Made by a program: the position numbers and the translations under genes. Shown here piece after piece: positions 8,297 to 16,877 of a stretch of 64,000 nucleotides of DNA (its first letter is position 1; each line of letters opens with the position of its first letter). Under the pieces are notes generated by a model. It was not told the origin of the DNA and did no database searches. It worked only from the letters and a program-made list of their open reading frames with translations. Source of the DNA: Bacillota bacterium (lineage in GTDB: Bacteria; Bacillota; Clostridia; Tissierellales; Sedimentibacteraceae); assembly GCA_023386345.1 (NCBI GenBank), contig JAEWJT010000015.1:186001-250000 (forward strand), read 5' to 3'.

Positions 8297-10087
8297 ATGA
8301 CTAATAGCAAATATAAAAAAATGGGCATACTAAAAACTCCATTTCAGTATGCTAAAAAATATGCAATACTAATAGCAATTCAGAAGATTTTAGTAGGAGT
8401 TGTTCCAACTCTTCAGGTATTAGCAACAGCAAAATTTTTAGATACAGCAATAGACATAGTGGATAAAAATAGGAGTTTTGATGAGATATTTATACCTTTA
8501 GGATTAATTACATTGCTTTTAGTATATTCATTAATGTCTGAAAAACTTGTTAAGTTTATAGATGTAAAGCTGGAGATTAAGCTAAGGGAAAAATTAAGAG
8601 TCTGCATTACAGAAAAAAGAGCAAAATTAAAATATGCTCATATAGAAAATAGCTACACATGGGACTTGATTTCAAGGATTTCAAAAGATTCAGAAATCAG
8701 GTATAAAGAAGCATACAATGATTTTTTAGCTATGTTAGCTATGTTTATTCGAATTGGAGGGTTGTTATTAGTTATTTTTACACACGTTTGGTGGGCAGCA
8801 ATAATAATTCTTTTTATATCTGTTCCACTATTTAAAATAGCATTAAGAAATGGTAAAGATAATTATGAAGCAGATAGAGAAGTATCAAAATATCGAAGAA
8901 GATTTGAATATTTAGGAGAGGTTTTGACAGGAAGAGAAAGTGCAGAGGAAAGAACTCTTTTTGGTTACAGTAAGGGAATTAATAGTAAATGGAAAGAGCA
9001 GTATGAAATTGCAAGAAAAATCGAGTATAAAACAGACTTGAAAAATTTTATAAGGACATGGGGTAGTGGCGTAATTACAACAATAATTGCCATAACTGCA
9101 GTAATAATCTTATTAAAGCCAGTACAAATGAAATTATTAAGTATAGGACTTTTTATTTCTATTGCAAATGGTGTTTTTGAAATTACTCAAATGATGTCTT
9201 GGCAGTTTACATATTATGTTGAAGAGTTAGCAAAAAATAAAGAATATATTGCAGATTTTATTGAATTTTTTAACTTAGATGAAACAGAAGGTGCAATAGA
9301 CAAGCCCTCAACTAATTATATAGATTTTGAATGCTTAGAATTTAGGAATGTATCCTTTAAATATCCAAACACAAAAAACTATATACTAAAAAATTTATCA
9401 TTTGCTATAAAAAAAGGTGGACATTATTCTTTTGTAGGAGTTAATGGGGCAGGAAAAACTACCATAACCAAGCTTATAACCGGTTTATATGACGACTTTG
9501 AAGGACAAATTTTTATAAATGATATAGAGATTAGGAAATATAAACAAAGTGAATTAAAGTCGTTTTGTGCAGTAGTTTATCAAGATTTCGCCAAGTACTT
9601 TATTTCGTTTAAGGATAATATTGCATTAGGTGATATTAATAATATGGGAAATCACAATATGGAAAGTAAAATCAAATCATGTATTAGTTCCATGGACTTA
9701 AGCAATGTGGCAAAAAACTTAAGTGATGGAATAGAAACGCCACTTGGTAAAATAAAGGAAAATGGAGTTGATTTATCGGGAGGACAGTGGCAAAAAATAG
9801 GCGTGGCAAGAGCTATCAATAATAACGCATCAATCAGAATATTAGATGAACCCACAGCAGCCCTTGATCCTATAAGTGAAAATAATATATATGAACGTTT
9901 TGAAGAAATAAGTAAGGGCGGGACTACAATTTTTATAAGCCACAGATTAGGATCAACTAAGCTTGCTAGTGAAATTTTTGTAATTGATAATGGAACTATC
10001 ATAGAAAAAGGATCTCACGAGGAACTTATGGATTTTGGAGGAGTTTATGCAACCCTATATGAAAGTCAAAGGAGCTGGTATTTATGA
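8297..10087 (+). CDS. ABC exporter, fused membrane-ATPase subunit A
   Basis: A 596-residue half-transporter: about six membrane segments in residues 20-320, then an ABC ATPase domain. Walker A is GVNGAGKTT, the signature LSGGQWQK and Walker B RILDEPTAALD, with the catalytic Glu present and an SHRLGS H-loop. The LSGGQWQK form is common in Firmicute peptide/lantibiotic-type exporters. It overlaps the next gene by four bases (ATGA), so the two are translated together and surely form a heterodimer. No peptide precursor or modification enzyme is adjacent, so the substrate is open. An AAAGGA site precedes the ATG. Confidence 0.9.
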   Translation: MTNSKYKKMGILKTPFQYAKKYAILIAIQKILVGVVPTLQVLATAKFLDTAIDIVDKNRSFDEIFIPLGLITLLLVYSLMSEKLVKFIDVKLEIKLREKLRVCITEKRAKLKYAHIENSYTWDLISRISKDSEIRYKEAYNDFLAMLAMFIRIGGLLLVIFTHVWWAAIIILFISVPLFKIALRNGKDNYEADREVSKYRRRFEYLGEVLTGRESAEERTLFGYSKGINSKWKEQYEIARKIEYKTDLKNFIRTWGSGVITTIIAITAVIILLKPVQMKLLSIGLFISIANGVFEITQMMSWQFTYYVEELAKNKEYIADFIEFFNLDETEGAIDKPSTNYIDFECLEFRNVSFKYPNTKNYILKNLSFAIKKGGHYSFVGVNGAGKTTITKLITGLYDDFEGQIFINDIEIRKYKQSELKSFCAVVYQDFAKYFISFKDNIALGDINNMGNHNMESKIKSCISSMDLSNVAKNLSDGIETPLGKIKENGVDLSGGQWQKIGVARAINNNASIRILDEPTAALDPISENNIYERFEEISKGGTTIFISHRLGSTKLASEIFVIDNGTIIEKGSHEELMDFGGVYATLYESQRSWYL

Positions 10088-11919
10088 TAAACAATAATAA
10101 ACATGATATCTCATTTGTTAAAGTCGTATTTAGAATAATTCCTATGGTTTTTGCCTCATGTCCTATCTATTTTATTGTGGGTAATGTGATAGGTACTTTA
10201 CACGGAATATCTCATGGTTTTAAAATTTTGGCAACTCAATATTTTTTTGACTCTTTATCGTTTTTGTCATTAAGTGGAAATAATTTTGGAAAAATTATAT
10301 TAATGGCATTTTCTATGGGACTTTCATATATTATGTGTCAAATATTAAGCGGAGTTCATAATTTTATGATTAATAATACGGAAAATATATCAGTTGGATA
10401 TATAGAACATAAAATAAATGAAAAAGCTGGTAAATTAGATATTATAGCATTTGAAAATGTAGAGTATATAGATGATATAAAAAGAGCAAAAGAAGGAATT
10501 AGAAGCAGTGCGAAAATAACATATATATTGGCAAATCTAATAAGTCTTTATTTACCATACTTTGTATTTATAGGAGTTTATCTTTATAATTTAAAGCCGA
10601 TTCTTATTGTATCACTTATTCTCATATTTATTCCCATATATATAAACCAATTTATCAGAATGAAAATTTTCACAGACTTAGCTGATAAATCAGGTCCTAT
10701 AAAAAGAGAGTATGAATACTATGAAAATTGCATAGCAGATAGAGAATATTTCAAGGAAACAAGAATTTTAGGAGCATTCCATTATTTTAAAGAGTTGTAT
10801 ATTTGTTCATTAAATTTACTTAATAAAGAGGTGTGGAAAGCAGAAAAAAAATCAGGTCTTATAGAATTATTTATGAGATTACTGACTGTTTTTGGGTATA
10901 TGGGAGTTTTATACTTACTTTTTATGTCACTTTTAAATGGTGACATATCTTCAGGGGCTTTTGCGGCAGTATTTTCATCACTAAGTTTTATGCTTAGTGT
11001 AATGGAAGAAATAGTACACCTTCGTATAGGAGAAATTTCAAATAGCCTTGGAACTATAAAAAATCTTATAAGATTTTTAGATATACCTGAAAGAAGTGGA
11101 AACGATGATAATATTGAGGAAGTTCCTGACATAGTATTGGATAACATTTGCTTTTTTTATCCAGGAACGAGTAACCCTTCTTTAACTAACATCAATTTAA
11201 ACATTAAATCAGGAGAAACTATTGCTATAGTAGGGGAAAATGGATCAGGAAAAACAACCTTAGTTAAACTTATGATGGGATTATACACTCCTACAGAAGG
11301 AAAGGTATTGATTGGGGGAAAAGATACATCAAAACTTTCGCATAAATCAATATACAAGAATATTTCAGCCGTATTCCAAAAATATCAGAGATATAAGATG
11401 ACTTTAGGAGAGAATATTGAAATAGCATCATTAGATAAGACTATCAACGAAGATAGTGCAGATAGAAATAAATTTTTAGAAGAGGCTATTTTAAAAGTTA
11501 ATTTAGAGCTTAGTGAAGAAAAAATTGAAAATGGATATGATACAATGCTTTCACGTGAATTTGACGGAGTGGATCTATCAGGAGGACAGTGGCAAAAAAT
11601 AGCTATTGCCAGAGGTTTTTATAAAAATCATACTATGATAGTTCTTGATGAACCAACAGCGGCTATAGATCCAGCCATGGAAACAAATTTATATAATAAG
11701 TTTGCGGAATTAGCTGTGGGAAAAACAGCTATAATAGTTACACATAGGTTAGGTTCAGCTAAGATTGGAGATAGAATAGTAGTTATGGATAATGGGCAGA
11801 TTTCTGAAATAGGATGTCATGATGAGCTAATGAAAATAAACGGAAAGTACGCAGCAATGTATAAAGCTCAAAGCAAGTGGTATTCAGTCCAATATAATCA
11901 GGCTAAGATATTGACTTAA
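10084..11919 (+). CDS. ABC exporter, fused membrane-ATPase subunit B
   Basis: A 611-residue partner of the preceding gene with the same layout: membrane segments up to about residue 320, then an ATPase domain. Walker A is GENGSGKTT, signature LSGGQWQK, Walker B VLDEPTAAID and H-loop THRLGS. Both subunits keep the catalytic Glu and His, unlike the two asymmetric exporter pairs elsewhere in the window (40892-44511 and 60402-64000). This pair therefore has two canonical ATP sites and is probably a different subfamily. Transcription ends at the hairpin 11985-12075. Confidence 0.9.
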   Translation: MINNNKHDISFVKVVFRIIPMVFASCPIYFIVGNVIGTLHGISHGFKILATQYFFDSLSFLSLSGNNFGKIILMAFSMGLSYIMCQILSGVHNFMINNTENISVGYIEHKINEKAGKLDIIAFENVEYIDDIKRAKEGIRSSAKITYILANLISLYLPYFVFIGVYLYNLKPILIVSLILIFIPIYINQFIRMKIFTDLADKSGPIKREYEYYENCIADREYFKETRILGAFHYFKELYICSLNLLNKEVWKAEKKSGLIELFMRLLTVFGYMGVLYLLFMSLLNGDISSGAFAAVFSSLSFMLSVMEEIVHLRIGEISNSLGTIKNLIRFLDIPERSGNDDNIEEVPDIVLDNICFFYPGTSNPSLTNINLNIKSGETIAIVGENGSGKTTLVKLMMGLYTPTEGKVLIGGKDTSKLSHKSIYKNISAVFQKYQRYKMTLGENIEIASLDKTINEDSADRNKFLEEAILKVNLELSEEKIENGYDTMLSREFDGVDLSGGQWQKIAIARGFYKNHTMIVLDEPTAAIDPAMETNLYNKFAELAVGKTAIIVTHRLGSAKIGDRIVVMDNGQISEIGCHDELMKINGKYAAMYKAQSKWYSVQYNQAKILT

Positions 11920-11984
11920 TATTTATAAGTTTCTAAGCTATAACATAAAATCGCTATAATTATTTAGTTATTTAAACTTAAAAA

Positions 11985-12075
11985 CTGTTGCAAAACAAGC
12001 ACATTTTATATGATTGTATTTATTAGAATGACCAAACATATAAAATATCACTTAATTTTACAACAGCTTTTTTTT
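11985..12075. terminator. Nested inverted repeat, likely bidirectional terminator
   Basis: The outer arms CTGTTG/CAACAG plus AAAA/TTTT (11985-11995 and 12056-12066) enclose perfect 10-base inner arms (12003-12012 and 12037-12046). A run of T follows on the plus strand from 12068, and T also follows on the minus strand. It lies between convergent genes. The large nested palindrome also resembles a small decayed mobile element. Confidence 0.5.
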
Positions 12076-12340
12076 ATTTTTTCCCATATATTATTTTTTT
12101 AATTGAATGAATAGAAAGAAAATATATCTCCGCTAATTCATCAATATTTATTCCTTGCTTATATTTGCAATAAATTTCTTCATTTCTTTTATACAAGCTT
12201 TCACGTGCACCTGAATTTTCTCCCCAAGCCTTGCGTGACTCGCAGAGCGCAGGTATATACAGATATTTACCTTGAACATATTCTTGAATTTGCAATAGCA
12301 AATGTTCAGGCAAAACAGCATTTGCTTTTTGATATTTCAT
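12074..12340 (-). CDS. CD3324-like small DNA-binding protein
   Basis: An 88-residue protein resembling the CD3324 family of Clostridia, which looks like Mor-type activators. The opening MKYQKANAVLPEHLL is followed by QEYVQGKYLYIP, a SRKAWGENSGARE turn and a C-terminal helix-turn-helix (INIDELAEIYFLSIHSIKKI). The start at 12340 is chosen from the GGAGATGGAG site upstream; an earlier in-frame ATG has no such site. The target genes are unknown. The stop codon lies within the T-run of the plus-strand terminator, so the intergenic space is very tight. Confidence 0.75.
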   Translation of the reverse strand: MKYQKANAVLPEHLLLQIQEYVQGKYLYIPALCESRKAWGENSGARESLYKRNEEIYCKYKQGINIDELAEIYFLSIHSIKKIIYGKK

Positions 12341-12705
12341 ATGACTCCATCTCCTAATTCTTATATTAATTAATAAACAATCCATGATTGTTTGCAATTG
12401 TTAATTGCCTCTGAATAAGGATACAAAGCCGATATGTCTATCATTTACAGCGATTATCTACTCCATACAAAATATCGCCCAAAATCAAAACATCGACTTT
12501 GCATGGAGTAAAGACGCAATTTTATAAAACATAATAATTCACACCTTTCTTTAAATTTTTAATTTATCATAGTTATAGTTACATATAATTTTACGTAGCA
12601 TAACACCTAAATTTTTTATATCTACAAGCTCGAATACAGCTTGGAGATACACACATTTTATCATATTTATTATTTTAGAGCAAGGTTTAAATTTATATTT
12701 AATAA
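12341..12705. other. Gene-free stretch with two hairpins
   Basis: No gene is supported here. There are two inverted repeats. One is 12459-12471/12498-12510 (13-base arms, one mismatch, 26-base loop). The other is 12621-12630/12637-12646 (10-base arms, one mismatch). Neither is followed by a T-run. The second lies downstream of the minus-strand gene ending at 12706 and may help end its transcript. Confidence 0.35.
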
Positions 12706-13197
12706 TCAATCACGCTCATCTTCTTCATTTAGTTTTTTTTCAATTCTTTGCTGCCCTTTTTTATTGAGTAAATATAATATAGCAAATATAGTAGAGATAA
12801 ATACAAGCGCAGAAACAAATGTAACCACTAATACTGCAATAAAATGTCCGTCAAATATTCCAGTGTACTTATCATTATATAGAGAATAGTTTCTTATTCC
12901 ATTTATAATGCTTATAACGAGGCTTAAAGCTAAAACACCTGATACAGTTAATATATTTGCACCTTTAGAGGTGTTCATAAAATTGTATCCAACTATCACA
13001 CTCCTTACAGTAATATAGACTGTTGATAAAATAATAATGCCAAGTTCAACTGCATACTGTGATAATGACATATCCATTACATAGAATTTAATAAAAATAG
13101 ACACAAACAAAAGAAATAGTACTACAAAATAGGCTTCACTTTGAATTTTATTGTTTAATTGTAAGATGCGTTCATCTTTAATTTTCTTGATTTTCAT
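12706..13197 (-). CDS. DUF6773-like four-helix membrane protein
   Basis: A 163-residue integral membrane protein with four hydrophobic segments (roughly residues 20-42, 48-70, 84-104 and 118-145). A charged N-terminus (MKIKKIKDERILQLNNKIQS) precedes them and the tail is Glu/Lys-rich. This is the pattern of DUF6773 proteins, which usually follow a tiny HTH regulator. The start overlaps the upstream repressor stop in a TAATG junction and uses the GGGAGG inside the end of that gene, so the two are translationally coupled. Function unknown; membrane-stress sensing or repressor control are guesses. Confidence 0.75.
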   Translation of the reverse strand: MKIKKIKDERILQLNNKIQSEAYFVVLFLLFVSIFIKFYVMDMSLSQYAVELGIIILSTVYITVRSVIVGYNFMNTSKGANILTVSGVLALSLVISIINGIRNYSLYNDKYTGIFDGHFIAVLVVTFVSALVFISTIFAILYLLNKKGQQRIEKKLNEEDERD

Positions 13198-13394
13198 TAT
13201 ATTTCCTCCCAAAATAAGTCGTTTAAATTTTTATTAAGAGCTTTACATATTGCAATGCAAAGCTTCAATGTTGGGTTATAATTACCAGACTCTATCAAAC
13301 CAATAGTTTGTCGTGTGACCCCAACAATATTAGCCAAATCCTCCTGACTCATATCACATTCAATTCTGGCAATTTTGATTTTTTTATTTTTCAC
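13197..13394 (-). CDS. Small XRE-family HTH repressor
   Basis: A 65-residue protein that is almost entirely one Cro/C1-type helix-turn-helix (MSQEDLANIVGVTRQTIGLI), ending NDLFWEEI. It has a GTG start with GGAGG upstream. It is encoded first, one base overlapping the membrane-protein gene. It probably represses its own promoter through two direct repeats next to the -35 box. It resembles the 67-residue regulator at 22924-23127 in size, motif and neighbourhood. Confidence 0.88.
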   Translation of the reverse strand: MKNKKIKIARIECDMSQEDLANIVGVTRQTIGLIESGNYNPTLKLCIAICKALNKNLNDLFWEEI

Positions 13395-13422
13395 GGAAGT
13401 CCTCCTTTCTTTTCACAATTGT

Positions 13423-13486
13423 ATTATACACTATATATTTCTTAATGTCAACTATATATTGCATTTAAAAATTATATATTGCATTT
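13423..13486 (-). promoter_or_regulatory. Consensus promoter with direct-repeat operator
   Basis: On the minus strand TTGACA (13451-13446), exactly 17 bases, then TATAAT (13428-13423). Directly upstream of the -35 are two copies of AAATGCAATATATA with a 20-base period (plus-strand 13453-13466 and 13473-13486). This spacing puts two bound repressor dimers on the same DNA face. Confidence 0.75.
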
Positions 13487-13842
13487 TGCCAAAATAAGAA
13501 TATGAAATATGAGTAGTAATATGTGATTGGGTAAAATAATTATAAGACAAGAAATCTAATAAAAATATTTATCTTGGGCTAAAATCATCACTTCTATTCA
13601 TTGTTTTATGCTATAATGAGGCAGATAGTAATTTTGTGATAAAGATTATGACTATGAAAATTATTGATTTTGATAAAATAGCTAGTATGCAGGATAAAAC
13701 TTTCGTCTAACAGAATTAAGTCTTTAATAATTCATGCTCAAAAAATCAAGAAATGCAATTTTATATTTGCTATAATTGCCATAATGATATTGATCAATAT
13801 TTTAAACACTGTTTTAACCCTTATTAAATGGAGGTAGTTTCT
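13487..13842. other. Intergenic region before AraC-GGDEF gene
   Basis: Very AT-rich with no convincing gene. An extended -10 box TGCTATAAT (13609-13617) could drive the AraC-GGDEF gene. An 18-codon reading frame from ATG 13654 to TAA 13710 has no ribosome site and is probably chance or a remnant. Confidence 0.35.
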
Positions 13843-14667
13843 TTGAAAAATTTGTATATATTGACCGAAGCATTGGAATATATCGAAGACAATCTATGTG
13901 ATGAAATATCACAGGAGGACATAGCAAGCGCATGCTATTGTTCACTCTCTAGCCTTCAAAAGCTTTTTAGATATGTATTTCGTGTGAGTATAAAAGAATA
14001 TATTTCGAAAAGACGACTTACTCATGCTGCAAAAGAGCTTATAAATACCGACAATTCTATTATTGATATTGCATTAAAATATCAATATAATTCCCACGAA
14101 GTATTTACAAGAGCTTTTTCAAAAGCATGGGGTAAGACTCCTCAGATGTTTAGAAGTAAAAACAGGTTTACTGGGTTATTTCCCAAAATTGAAGTTGAAT
14201 TTGAATATAATGGAGGAAAAATTATTATGGCAAAAAGAAAATTTGATATTTCAGAATTATATGATGAGCTTAAAAGAAGGAAGGATACATATATTTTATG
14301 CTTCGATATAGCTAATTTGCATCCAATAAATACAATTAGCCACGAAGCAGGAGACAAAGCTATATTGGAATGTCTTAGAAGAATAGATGAAAACTCTTCT
14401 GAAGAAATGCTTTTATTTAGAATAGGCGGAGATGAGTTTGTTTTAGTTACAGGGCTTAATGATATCGAAGAAGTAGAGAAAGTAGCTAAAAAAATCACTG
14501 ACTTAAATGGAACTCCAATAATACATAACGATATGAACATTCCTTTGTCGTTGCATTGTGGCGGAGTAAAATTAGACTATAAAAATTTAAGATACAGCGA
14601 GCTTTTTCCAATGCTTTCTGATACAATAGACAAAACAAAGGGTAAAAAAGAAATTTCTATATTATAA
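13843..14667 (+). CDS. AraC-type HTH regulator fused to a GGDEF-like domain
   Basis: A 274-residue protein. Residues 3-106 are a full AraC/XylS double helix-turn-helix (LEYIEDNLCDEISQEDIASA, then the second helix near SIIDIALKYQYNSHEVFTRA). Residues ~145-270 are a compact GGDEF-type domain with FDIANLHPIN, the helix SHEAGDKAI and an intact GGDEF at 195-199. The fusion suggests transcription tied to cyclic-dinucleotide or nucleotide sensing. The short domain and the substitution after the first metal-binding Asp (FDIA) may mean it binds rather than makes a ligand. TTG 13843 is chosen as start because GGAGG (13830-13834) overlaps the upstream ATG at 13828. Confidence 0.8.
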   Translation: MKNLYILTEALEYIEDNLCDEISQEDIASACYCSLSSLQKLFRYVFRVSIKEYISKRRLTHAAKELINTDNSIIDIALKYQYNSHEVFTRAFSKAWGKTPQMFRSKNRFTGLFPKIEVEFEYNGGKIIMAKRKFDISELYDELKRRKDTYILCFDIANLHPINTISHEAGDKAILECLRRIDENSSEEMLLFRIGGDEFVLVTGLNDIEEVEKVAKKITDLNGTPIIHNDMNIPLSLHCGGVKLDYKNLRYSELFPMLSDTIDKTKGKKEISIL

Positions 14668-14688
14668 CATAGATTTTCTATATAATTA

Positions 14689-14717
14689 AGAGGCTGCTTA
14701 GTAATAAGCAGTCTCTT
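14689..14717 (+). terminator. Hairpin after AraC-GGDEF gene
   Basis: 12-base arms (14689-14700 and 14705-14716) with one G-T pair and a 4-base loop. The T-run is short, so termination may be partial. Confidence 0.5.
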
Positions 14718-14808
14718 ACTAAAGTTCAGACATCACAGATTGATAATCATTCAATAAATGTTGATTTTTTTGTAATGTTTTTCTGTTATCCTTACTTTTT
14801 TATATAAT

Positions 14809-15648
14809 TTAGACTAGGCATAAAATAGGAATTAGAATAACAGTTCCGTCATCTTTACAGCATTCAATTTCAGCATCTCCGGTTAGCTTGTATTTAGTAG
14901 AAGGCAGCCACTCGTTATAGATACGTTCAATAAAACAACCTATATTAGATTCATCCTGCTTAGGAACATTAAAAACAGCATAGGTTTGTGGTTTGACAGT
15001 AAGCAATTCTAAGTTGTCATTAATAGGTGAACCGTTGTATTTAACACATGCCATATAGTTAAAGAAATCTTGCTTAGCACAATGTGTTGAAACAGCATAT
15101 ACAAGTTCTTCGTCAGAGTATTTCTTTAATATATCGTACATCCTAGTTTCTTCAAACTCTCGCCAAAATAGCCAAATACTATGAAAATGCTCTTTGTTTT
15201 TAGTACTCATTTTTTTATTTATGCCAATAAAGGTGATTGAGTCTTTTTCTTCGATTTTATAATCTATCTCTTTTGTTCCTTGTACCATAAAATTAAATGA
15301 AATTCTAGGGTATGTTCTGAGTGTAACCCCTTCTCTACGTGCCAAAGAGGGTGTTGTATTGTGTAATTTTCGAAAAGCTCTTGTAAATGATGCGTGAGAA
15401 TCATATCCATATTTAAATGCTATATCAATAATTTTTTCATTGCTGTTTTGCAAATCACATGCTGCTACCGTTAATCTTCTGTGTCTAATATACTCAGATA
15501 AAGAAACTCCGGTTAATATTGAAAAAATTCTTTGAAATTCACCGACAGAACAACATATAAATCTTGCAGTAACTTCATAATCTATACTCTTATCAAGATT
15601 ATCCTCAATGTATTTTATTGCCTCATTCATTCCACTTTGCCAATCCAT
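14809..15648 (-). CDS. AraC-family regulator with C-terminal effector-binding domain
   Basis: A 279-residue regulator. Residues 5-105 hold the paired AraC helix-turn-helix motifs (YEVTARFICCSVGEFQRIFS and IDIAFKYGYDSHASFTRAFR). From about residue 120 a GyrI/Rob-type effector domain follows (ISFNFMVQGTKEIDYKIEEK to LIPILCLV), which in relatives such as Rob, BmrR or SbmC binds hydrophobic cations or drugs. The conserved Trp-rich middle and the late Glu-containing strand fit. It stands 35 bases upstream of two acetyltransferase genes on the same strand but is separated from the first by its own stop and an AT-rich gap. The ligand is unknown. Confidence 0.88.
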   Translation of the reverse strand: MDWQSGMNEAIKYIEDNLDKSIDYEVTARFICCSVGEFQRIFSILTGVSLSEYIRHRRLTVAACDLQNSNEKIIDIAFKYGYDSHASFTRAFRKLHNTTPSLARREGVTLRTYPRISFNFMVQGTKEIDYKIEEKDSITFIGINKKMSTKNKEHFHSIWLFWREFEETRMYDILKKYSDEELVYAVSTHCAKQDFFNYMACVKYNGSPINDNLELLTVKPQTYAVFNVPKQDESNIGCFIERIYNEWLPSTKYKLTGDAEIECCKDDGTVILIPILCLV

Positions 15649-15683
15649 ATAATAATCACCATTTATAATAAATTTCGTTTTAA

Positions 15684-16139
15684 TTAATTATATCCTATAA
15701 ATTTAGAGTATTCAATCATATCTTTATCTCTTTTTATTTCTTGATAACCAAATTTAGTGTATAAATGTTGATTTCCAACGCTAAATACAGGTGTAGTTAA
15801 TTTCCATTCTTTTATATTAGGGTACAATTTTTCAACTAATTCCATAGCTTGATAGCCATATCCTTTCCCTTGATATTCAGGCTTAATTACAAAATCTTCA
15901 AACCACATTATATTTTCTTTAGTTGGTACAAGAAAGAATGATCCTATAATTATGTTATCTAACATAATTTTGTAAGCTAAAAATTTATTAATTATATCTA
16001 TTTGTGAATCAACATTATCATAACCCGGTGGACCGCCATTTCTTTTAAGATATCTAAAGATTTCTTTGTTGTAGGCTTCTGTTTTTATTTCTGTTATTAT
16101 TTGAGCATCCTTTATACTAGAACGTAAAATTTTAATCAC
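15684..16139 (-). CDS. GNAT N-acetyltransferase
   Basis: A 151-residue single-domain GNAT enzyme that would acetylate an amine with acetyl-CoA. The acetyl-CoA loop is visible as YQGKGYGYQAMELVE (Q/R-x2-G-x-G/A). The C-terminal segment is typical: VFSVGNQHLYTKFGYQEIKRDKD. The start is GTG 16139; GGAGG lies just upstream, overlapping an earlier ATG. It is closely similar to the next gene (16173-16634), including the TxxFSxxNQHLYxKxGY motif, so the pair arose by tandem duplication. The substrate is unknown. Confidence 0.85.
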   Translation of the reverse strand: MIKILRSSIKDAQIITEIKTEAYNKEIFRYLKRNGGPPGYDNVDSQIDIINKFLAYKIMLDNIIIGSFFLVPTKENIMWFEDFVIKPEYQGKGYGYQAMELVEKLYPNIKEWKLTTPVFSVGNQHLYTKFGYQEIKRDKDMIEYSKFIGYN

Positions 16140-16172
16140 AATTACCTCCATGTAATTACTTAGAACTATGGC

Positions 16173-16634
16173 TTAATCTACATTTTTTTCATACTGGAAG
16201 CCACGCTTATCCTGTCCAATTTTTACATAACCCATTTTCTCGTATAGATGCTGGTTTTTTAAGCTGAATTTAAAAGTAGATAAAGTCCATACTTTTATGT
16301 CCTTATGCTTTTCTTCCATTAGCTTTATAACCTTAGCACCATATCCTTTATTTTGATATATAGGATCAATACAAAAATCTTGCAGTTCAAAATGATTAGG
16401 TCTTTCATCAGTTTCATGGTCTAGCCAAAATGTACCGATCACTGTATCATCAAGCATTATTTTATATAATATATAACGATTGATACACCATGATATAAAA
16501 TTAACACCTCCGATATACGGTGTACATTCACCCTTGCCCTTGCCGAAACTAATGTCTTCATCTTCATATGCGTTTTTTTTGATTTTAACTATTGCTTCAG
16601 CATCCTCAATTGTTGCTCTTTCAATATGAATCAT
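16173..16634 (-). CDS. GNAT N-acetyltransferase, paralogue of neighbour
   Basis: A 153-residue GNAT enzyme with acetyl-CoA loop YQNKGYGAKVIKLMEE and C-terminal FKFSLKNQHLYEKMGYVKIG. It shares motif order and many residues with the 15684-16139 protein: AYxxE near residue 30, a hydrophobic LDDTVIGTFWLD strand and a common C-terminus. It has a GGAGG site before ATG 16634 and is the upstream member of the two-gene acetyltransferase unit. The substrate is unknown. Confidence 0.88.
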   Translation of the reverse strand: MIHIERATIEDAEAIVKIKKNAYEDEDISFGKGKGECTPYIGGVNFISWCINRYILYKIMLDDTVIGTFWLDHETDERPNHFELQDFCIDPIYQNKGYGAKVIKLMEEKHKDIKVWTLSTFKFSLKNQHLYEKMGYVKIGQDKRGFQYEKNVD

Positions 16635-16791
16635 TTAATACCTCCATATGCTATAAATTTAAAAGCAATAAAAGAATCATATCATATATCCTTTAGCATA
16701 GCTTTGCATTTTAAGTATTATAATGTATAATTTTACATACCTTTCTTTTATAGATAAACTAATTTATATAGTTTTAAAAATGTGAAAATAA

Positions 16792-16826
16792 AATAGGGAT
16801 GAATTTTAAAAAAATTCTTCCCTATT
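16792..16826 (-). terminator. Terminator after P-loop kinase-like gene
   Basis: 16-base arms (16792-16807 and 16811-16826) with one mismatch and a 3-base loop. A T-rich run follows on the minus strand. Confidence 0.7.
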
Positions 16827-16877
16827 AAAAGGCTGTTTATAACTTACTCGTAAGGTTCTATATTCTATTTGCAATAT

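Noticed and set aside
11985..12075. Intact insertion sequence
   Set aside because: No transposase reading frame lies inside or beside the palindrome.
13654..13710. 18-codon open frame MKIIDFDKIASMQDKTFV
   Set aside because: No ribosome site and no neighbour that needs it; such short frames are expected by chance in AT-rich DNA.
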